DNA of 64,000 nucleotides from Stenocarpella maydis (lineage: Eukaryota > Ascomycota > Sordariomycetes > Diaporthales > Diaporthaceae). A program made the translations under genes and the position numbers. The first letter of the stretch is position 1. Each line of letters starts with the position of its first letter. Shown here piece by piece: positions 56,317 to 64,000 of the stretch. Under the pieces are notes generated by a model. The model made no database searches. It was given only the letters and a program-made list of their open reading frames with translations, and was not told where the DNA came from. Where the stretch lies: positions 62,001 to 126,000 of the forward strand of contig NQMI01000066.1 of NCBI GenBank assembly GCA_002270565.1, given 5' to 3'.

Positions 56317-57130
56317 GATGGCTGCTTTGTTTTGGTTGGGGGGTTTTTTTGGGGGGGGTTGGGTGGGGGGGGGGTTTGAAACTTCTGGGCAGGTTAGCAA
56401 ACCAAGTTGCTACGGGCTGCAGGACTGAATTTTTTTCTGACCTTTGTGGTTGAGTTGGCTGTTGCGATGACGTCGATAGGTGGCCGCGTACGTGTCGGCT
56501 AGTGGGAGGTAGTTGAAGCTGAAGTCGCCGGGCTGGGCTGCCTTTTTGTGCGAGGGGTTTGAGGAGTCCTGAGAATCTGCTGTGGAGGCAGAGGGGATGG
56601 GTTGTGGGTCTTGCGGGAGTGTGCTTATATATCGCGGGCGCAGAGTGAGTTCACACGCGGACAGGGCAAGGGCAGCTGCTTGGATTGGAATGAAACCCGA
56701 TCTCAAGCCGAGACGAGGTGATGTGATGTGAGAGCAAGTACCGTCTTCCGCAGAGGTGGGACGGGTGAGTATCGACTCGGTGAGGTTGAGCCTCGATCTG
56801 GACATGACCTTCAGCTGCAGGTGCAGCTACTTCGAGCTTCACACGAGCCTTGCAACGGCTTGAGGTACTTGGCTGATATACCGAGGTACCTCGTCCTCGG
56901 CGCCTTATTACCAAGCTACCATGTACATGGCAGGCAGACCATGTACATCCTCAGGTGCCCTGGCGATGACGCTGGCGATGCTGGGGTCTGGATACAACAT
57001 ACGTTGCACCGCACCCACACTGCACAGTTCCACCCAGCCAGCAGGAGGGGCTTCTCGAGAAGAGGAAGAGGCATTTTGTGTGCACCCGCCCTGCCCATTT
57101 TCGTCTCCTGTTCCACCCCCTAGTACCTAG
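56317..57130. other. Upstream region of FKBP12
   Basis: G-rich runs at 56338-56371 lie just upstream of the start codon and give a C-rich leader on the coding strand. The following segment carries a frame (56410-56805, minus) without recognisable product; it is more likely promoter and 5' UTR. Confidence 0.5.
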
Positions 57131-60100
57131 GCATAGTACAGACAGGCTGGCCAGCTATGTGTTATATGTTGTACTGTACAGCTCACCCGGGAAGCTGGCG
57201 GCGGAACTTTACATACACTACAGGCGGTTGTTGGGTGTGCCAACGACACCCCCCCCCCCGCTCCCAGGGGGCTCAGCAGCTCATTCCGTGCCCCTCCGAT
57301 CGCGACGACCCCTCCAGCGAGTGCCCGCGGGGGCGGCTGTGCAAGCTTTGCCTGCCCCTGGTGGACGATGCTTGAAAGGATTCAATGGCTGGACAGACGG
57401 CCAGACGCATGATCACCGCCGAGACTGTAATACTCTCGCACCGCTCCGGCTCTCAGCACGTGGACGAGGTTGCTCGTTGCCCCGGACCCTCCAGGGCGCA
57501 ATTCTGAGCTCGGCATATATACCGCTTTCTGTGGTAGCGACTACACAAGAGCTCGTGGTCAGGCACATGATAGGCTACGTGATGTGATACCATCCGCAAT
57601 TGGAACTCAAGCCACTGATCACATTGGCAATCCTGCGCGGCCCGCGCCAGGCCGGCGAGAGAGGTGTTGCGATATCTGCCCCTCTATCGGCCTTGACTTG
57701 TCATCGATCCTCGCACTCGGGCATGAATCCTCCAGTGTCCTCGGGCGGAGCGAGCCCCCCCCCCCCGGGCGGCTGTCTTCCCCCTGCTGGTTCTTGCGGC
57801 TTCAGGGTCCGCGGCGATGACTTGCGTCTCCAGGCGCAGACCCGCCTCTTCAAGTGAACTGGGGACGCAGTTGGACCAGAGACGTTGCCTGAATACGCGT
57901 TTACGTCAGAAGCAGGCGTGCGAGGCGGCCGAGGGATCAGTAATGCCTGCTCAATTCTCTTCCCGAGGATAAGCAGGCAGGCAGGTTAGGGAGAACTGTT
58001 CACCGCACGCGCAGTCTGAACAGCCCATCTTTGCTTCTTCTCGTCCGTATCTTCCACACCATTTGCGAACGTTGAACGGCGTGCCTGGAGAGAAGCAAAG
58101 AAACCCCTGCCAATACCTCTCGATTCCTGTCAAGTTGGGCAGTTGGTCATCCCTCGGGTGACGTCGCGCGTGAGGCTGCCCTCGCCTGTTCTTGCACTCC
58201 CAGGAGGGTATTGTGTAGGCCGACCATCTTAGATACCCATGACAAGTGCTACGTAGCCGTACCGAAGCAATCCTGAAGTCAACTTCTAGGGTCGCGGACC
58301 AGACACACACCAACGTGCGAACTCCCTTACTGCTTGTCGTCATTGCACATGAGGAGCTGGTTACAGATGTGGCGCTCATGTCCTGACCCGGGGTTGACAA
58401 CACTTGTGGGCATCCGCCGGGCCCAAGTCAGAGCGAACTCTCACATTTGCGAAATTCCGATGGTTCATCCCGGCATGACAAACACTTCAGTCGCTCTTCT
58501 TTCGGCGCCCCCAAAGAAATATTTCCACCTGGGCAGTGGTATCTGCGCATGCTTGTGCGTCTATCAAGCTGATACAAGACGGAGCCTGCAACGTGCAGTC
58601 ACTCCTACCTTGGTATATCAACCAGCTTTTGCCAGCAAACAAGCAGATACCGTTGAATCCACGTTCCCTGTCCCGACTGGCGAGACAGGAAAACAGCAAG
58701 GACGATATTACGTATCTGGCGTGCTACGTGGTCCGCTCAAATCGACTCGTCACGTACATGTGAGGCGGCGGCTTGCAGAAGGGCCCTGGCTGCGCGAAAA
58801 GCTGCTCTGGTTCGGTACACGCCTCCCGAGGCTCGGATCGTTCTCGCACCTGTGCTAACAGACGCAGGTCGCCTCGAATATGAGAGCCCTTCAGATTGGC
58901 GCCCCGCCGGTCGTTCCGCCTATCGGGTTCTGTGAAGCGGCCATCCGCCATGAAAAGGGTTGGAAGCCGTGGCCCGGACGGTCGCGATGAGGCCCAACCG
59001 TGATGATCCTCGACCAACCTGCTGTCATACGTGACAGGAGCGCTACCCATGATCACTTGTCCTATCTTTAAGCAGAGGAGGCTGACGTCCGCTTATGCAA
59101 GGGCATAGAAGAGGTGCTGACAAAAGCACCATAATTTGCAAGAGATTCGCAAGCATATGCTAAATCAGGAAGTATTTTGCACCGATTTATGGTCCGAGAA
59201 GGGGCCTACTATGGATCGTGGAAACAGTTCTCATCATGCCCCATGAGAAGCCCTGGCGCGGCAATCTCAGCGGTCAGATGGGCCGACAACAATAGGATAA
59301 TTTTTTTCTTTCTCAAGGGTGTTAGACCTACCTTCTCTTCCTCTTTCGGGATTTGGATAGCTAGGTTTGGCCATGATGCGGTTTGTACTCTCTTTAATAT
59401 GCTTGCGGCCCTGCGGCTGACTAGCATCGACCACGCCGCTCATGAGGGAGGTTGGCGGCGCGATATAGCTGGCTAAAGTCCCGTACGCCAATGTGAACCT
59501 CTCGGCGTGACTGCCGTTGGTTAAGGTCGCATCGGCAACCAATTTGTGGACTGCGTGCCGGCTGGTAGCTCCCAGCGGACTCATAAGTCGCAATCGCCTG
59601 CCAGTGAAGGCGTCATGAAGGCGAGCGGCGAGGGCCATGATGATAATAACTACGAACAATATGGGAATTCCGGCTCAATTACCACATCCTGCTTTTCTTT
59701 AAGAACAGCCTTTGAGATTCCAATAGCCAAAATAAAGGATGCTCAGGCCTGTGGGACTTGGTGGAATAGCCAACCTGGCTGTGCCTAGGCGGTGATGGTC
59801 TCCCCCCCCCCCCAACCGCGTTCGCCCTTTTCCGCAGAGGGGAATAACACCAGTGTAATTTCACTACAGTTCCGGAATAACAAAGTAACTGAACTGCAAT
59901 GCGTGATATTGGTGCTTCGCCCTGAAGAAGTTAATGCATGGTGGGCATTGAAACGGAAGCTTGACCTGCACCCATTCCTATCTATTAACGATGCCGTCGA
60001 CTTGCAAGAATTCCAATTTGAGCAATACCAGCGTCCACTATTGATATTGTAGACATAACAGGGCAGGCAGAGCGGCCATTCGAGGAATTTTCAGACTGTC

Positions 60101-63100
60101 AAGACCCGGTCTGATTTTTTGATGAAACTGGGTGTCCTCACCGTGAGCACGGAAACAGAATGTGCAGCTGTACACTGGCCCACACCAACTCCCACTCCCA
60201 CCATACAGCTAATGCCTTTACTTGAAATATACTCTGAGTAAGTGTCACTTGAATATATAAGTGTGTAAATAAGTTTGAGTGTTATATCTTATTTGCTACG
60301 GTATCAATGGTATGCTGATGTACCCTCTGTTTCCCCCGGTACGGATCTCTGCGTTCTTTTCTTTCTATGCCTGTCATAAAAGCTGTTTGTACCTATCATC
60401 ACTGGGTATAGATGCTTTATATTTGCGAGTGGCAGCAAATTATGCATGGTTCCGCGTTGCACTGAGATACCTCTGGCCGGATTCCGGAGGACACTCAGCA
60501 GTATATTAATGAGTGCCTGCTCAGAACACCAACAAGTCAGAAACACACCGTCTCGTCTGCTCACAGAGCTCTGATAGTTTCTCAGCAAAGAAAATATGCG
60601 CATTGACGTCACGATCAGGTAATGAAAGGACTAGACACACTGGGTGTGAGCCTGTATCACCGAAAAGGTTCCGCTTCATACACGACCACAGAAGGGGTAT
60701 GCAGGCCCTCGAGGCTTCCGGGCCACCGTTACGCAATGAAAAGTTCTCGTGCTTCCCCACTCCCCTTCACTACCCCGGGGGTTGCTAGACCAGTCAAAGT
60801 TTCCTGGCACCGTGTCTGAGTATCCTACCATGCTGGGCTGATCACACATCATAAACTTTGAATAAGTGGACACGTGGTCACGAGCGGTCTGTAACATTAG
60901 ACATAGCAGCAGGTATGGGAGACTTACGGTCTGGGGACCTTTGTCTCCGGGGCATAATTCGGAGATCTACCGAGGCAGAAACTCTTACATGTCACGATGA
61001 TCTAGTGAGGGAAATACCCGCCTAGGATTAATAGAGAATAAGTCGCTGATTTGGATTTTGCCAAGTCACCCACGCAGAAAATTCTCGCAAACCATCATGC
61101 AAGTGCCGGGTCCGCATTGTAGATGACAGGTCAAGTTCGGCCGGGAGGTCGTCCGTTGGTATCGCGGCGACCCGGGCTTGGCATCGCGGCATGTCTCGCC
61201 GGCAAAGAGCTCGTCCCAACCCACCGGACCCCACAGAAGCCCCGGGAGAACTAAAGCTAGATGACGTGGAGGTCGAATGAAGCGCCGAGGCTCCGCTCGC
61301 TCTAGGTGTCGCACCAGCAGCAAAGGTTCCAGAATACGGGCCTGGCCAGCATGCCTCGAGGCTGGGCCACAGTTACAGGGTTCACTGCGAGAGAAGATAA
61401 GATCGTCACATCCCGAGGGACTAAACATGAATACGGGTTGCACCTGAGGCAGGCGTGGGACCCCCGGGGGGAGATAGAGAAGGCCCTTGTGATAAGCCGA
61501 GGTCAAACGAGGCTGAGGGCGACGGCATTTCCCTTACTAACCAGCCAGGCCGTGTTTCAGGGGAAGCAAAAACTCCGGTCTCCTCTGCCACCACCGCAAC
61601 CCTTCGAGAGGGATGGAAGACACATTGATCAGAATACGAGGTTCCATTCGAGTTTCCCTCTGCACGCCCCGGGCATCTTGGGGGCTCCCGGCGGCTCTGT
61701 CTGTGTGTCTGTGTGTCTAAGAGGACGATGATTAGGAGGAGGCAGATCCCAACGTAGGGGCGCGCGAGTCCAGTGCGACCACGCGCGCGTGACTGCAGTC
61801 AATCACCGGCGCAGCAAGGTGTGGCGAGCGCGCCGACGTGATGATGAATCGGCACCGGCGCGGCGGCGGCGGCCGTATTTCTTCATTCCATGTGCGCGCC
61901 CGGTGAGACGCCAGGTTGATGGGAGCTTCCGCGTTCGCCCCTCCCGCGCGAGCAGGTGGCATGGAACGGTGGCTGTCACGTCTCGTCTCGGAGGACTCTG
62001 GAGGAGGGGATGCCCTGTGTTTCGAGACACACAAACACGAGAGGCTACCGGCTGCCCTACGAGGCATCGAGACTTCCCAGCGTTCGGACGCTCCCAAGAG
62101 TCAATTATCATCGTGATGCCATTCTCCAGCTATTTTTTCCTAGCCCTTCCTGCGCTGCTACAGCCGGGCTGTTCCTGCATGAGTGAACATCGAGATTGCT
62201 CGGGCGTGGTGTCAATGCTGCCTCGCTCGTGTTGGGGGAGAGTACAATGCGATGACTTATACGAGCCCCCCTTTGCGAGTGAGCAGCACGCACGCAGCTT
62301 GGGCGATCGACTAACACGGCCTCGGTGTTTGAGCATCCTACACTTGCACCTGAAATGAGATTGACAAAGGGTCATCGACTCGGTACTGCAAGACAGGCTA
62401 TCATGGCGCGACCAAGTTCCCGGCCAGCCGGCCTGCTGTGGAATTCCACAGAAGGGTCCGTCAGTCCCTGGTCGGCGATGGTGAGGCATTAGTCTATCGC
62501 TAGCATTTGCCCTGGCGGGCGGCGGTTGACTAGCCGTCTTGGGCCGATCACCTTTTGCTCCCTAAAAACCAGCACAACCCGCCGGCGGTTGTACGTACCT
62601 ACCGGCGTGGACTGCGTGGGTGTTCCTGGCCTCTGGGTTGAACCGACCGGTCAGGAGGCGAACATCCGTCCCATGTTCTGTGCGCCGCCCGTGGTGTTCC
62701 TGAGGCACGGACGGCGAAGTGTTGGTCAGACTCTGCGGGGCGTCGCCTCGATGGCGCCCTGTCCGTTGGCTGCAGCAACCGAGAGCGTGCTGGGGAGAAA
62801 TGAATGCAGGTCAGCTAAACTCGGCTCCCCCTCGGCCAAAAGCTTGATGGGCGTGCGTTGGTAAGATTCAGAAGGAAAGTGTTCGAGGCTGCCGTTCCTG
62901 TCCGTTTACGTTTGCAAACATCGGCTCAGGCAGCTGGAGCCAAGGCGGTGGCATGATGTTTGACTAACCAAGAGAACAACAAAGCTTGTGGTAGTCGAGG
63001 AGATGAGCACCAGCACACGTTGTTGGTGCGCGGACTGCTCGCTGGCCAGAGCCCACGCGCGCCGCGACGGTTGGTGCTGGGTGTTGGCGCTTGGCATATT

Positions 63101-64000
63101 GGCTATTGCGGCGTTGCTCAGCGGGAATGCAATGGATACCATTTTCAATCTCATGATGCAGGGTGGAGGCCAAGACTATCGACAGTTGGCCTCGACGTTT
63201 GGCTCGTGGGCCTGTCAGCACTAGGGCAGCTCTGGATCTGGGGGGCGGTGTGTGCCTTCTCGTGGCCTTCACCTCACCTCATCTTTACCTCAGCCGTCGT
63301 CTACGCCCTGAGTCTCGGCACCATCGCGCGGTAATTACCAACTGTCTACCTAAATGTCATGGCATGGGATGGGAGCCGGGGCGGACTAGTGCCCAGCTGT
63401 TAAGCTGTTGGCAGTTGTTGGCGGGAGCAGTCCCGGCTTCTTGGTGACGGTAGTCGACTGGTGCGAAGGATGCAGCCGTGAGTCCCCGTTAGTAGACTGT
63501 GCCGCACACGTGCGTGGTGGCTTAACACCGCATCCTCTTGGGACATCCTCTTGGGGCCATGGCTTCTTCAAAGAACTTTTTTATTATTAGCCATGTAAGT
63601 GGGTGGAGGGGACAGGATCCGGTCAATCGTCTAGTGCTCGTGGCATTCTGGCGTACATACACATAGCGTGCCGTAACGCCCTCAGATCTGCCGTGTCTCT
63701 CGCGCTGTTGTGGTGCCCAAGTGTACAGTATGTACCAAGGTCCGTTACTGCGCCGCGTGCTGCTGTGATGTCTCGACAGACAACTGCATACGTACAGTAC
63801 ATACGGAGTATACGCAGGACACGCACACCCACAGCACAATAAGGTAGGACGCTACCGCAGGCCAGACCAAGCCACGACGGTGGCAGAAATTAATTTTAGC
63901 ATCCCTGCCGAGGTGGGGTTCAACGTGTCGTTCCGACCACTCACACATCAGCCGGCCTGGCGAGCCTGTCTCTCCCCTCTCCTTCTCCACCCGCCTGCCA
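57131..64000. other. Gene-poor 6.9 kb at the right end
   Basis: No gene, RNA or intact mobile element can be supported here. Composition alternates: normal GC up to about 59.0 kb, a lower-GC and more TA-rich part at about 59.1-60.6 kb, then GC-rich again. C-runs occur at 57249-57260, 57755-57766 and 59801-59811. A 60-residue protein-like frame ends at 60050 but has no start context or partner exon that I recognise. One TACGGAGTA 9-mer lies at 63802-63810. Confidence 0.55.

Noticed and set aside
59792..60052. Protein-like frame ending at 60050
   Set aside because: Too short, begins in a C-run region, no family recognised; kept only as a possible relic under findings.
61066..61506. 146-codon minus-strand frame
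   Set aside because: No recognisable domain and overlapping frames of similar length on the other strand; treated as chance.
1..64000. CRISPR arrays, bacterial operons, integrated virus or intact transposon
   Set aside because: The repeats are simple microsatellites or diverged debris; no spacer-repeat pattern, integrase, reverse transcriptase or capsid-like frame was seen.

Overview
The window reads as nuclear DNA of a filamentous ascomycete (Pezizomycotina, probably a Sordariomycete; species not determined). The basis is a GC-rich coding style, 57-93 nt spliceosomal introns with GT..AG ends and internal CTRAC-type branch sites, multi-kilobase intergenic spaces, and gene families typical of the group: a fungal-specific transcription factor, a WSC-domain wall glucanase, a head-to-head class V/class VII myosin-like chitin synthase pair, SET3, SEH1, BMS1 and UBA1. 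I see no prokaryotic operon, CRISPR array, tRNA, rRNA or intact transposon.

Layout, left to right. 1-1512 (+): C-terminal part of a fungal-specific transcription factor cut by the window edge. 2228-4473 (-): five-exon F-box protein. 4840-5517 (-) and 5885-7189 (+): a PaaI/hotdog thioesterase and the peroxisomal RING peroxin PEX12, divergent from a short shared promoter that holds a CAT-repeat. 7988-10756 (+): decayed GH16 glucanase-WSC wall-protein gene with several frame breaks. 10796-11776 (-): calcineurin-like metallophosphoesterase. 15108-17870 (+): PHD-SET protein of the Set3 type, preceded by a long pyrimidine-rich leader. 18842-20320 (-) and 21028-22377 (+): ALG7 and the nucleoporin SEH1, divergent. 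22775-23345: AT-rich tract with two diverged copies of one short sequence, looking like RIP-mutated repeat debris. 23401-26943 (-): ribosome-biogenesis GTPase BMS1. 28568-29023 (+): four-exon I9-type proteinase inhibitor of 71 aa. 29521-30984 (+): mitochondrial alpha-ketoacid dehydrogenase kinase. 31549-37092 (-) and 41250-47041 (+): class VII and class V chitin synthases, divergent across 4.16 kb. 47984-49650 (-): glutathionyl-hydroquinone reductase. 50376-53765 (-): ubiquitin-activating enzyme UBA1. 55620-56316 (-): six-exon FKBP12. 56.3-64 kb: no gene I can support.

Most genes are single-copy housekeeping functions with unrelated roles: peroxisome import, N-glycosylation, nuclear pore/SEA complex, ribosome assembly, ubiquitin activation, histone deacetylase complex, mitochondrial kinase. 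They do not form a gene cluster in the metabolic sense. The one real functional unit is the chitin synthase pair, a partnership known across Pezizomycotina in which both enzymes are needed for hyphal tip wall integrity. Here the class V enzyme keeps a textbook myosin P-loop and the class VII enzyme has none. I found no convincing undescribed system. The items most worth following are the RIP-like repeat pair, the decaying GH16-WSC locus, a repeated 9-mer (TACGGAGTA) confined to intergenic DNA, and several gene-structure choices such as an in-frame stop-free intron, an intron directly after a start codon, and alternative N-termini.

Exon joins were built by eye from reading frame, splice consensus and expected family sequence; no alignment or transcript data were available.
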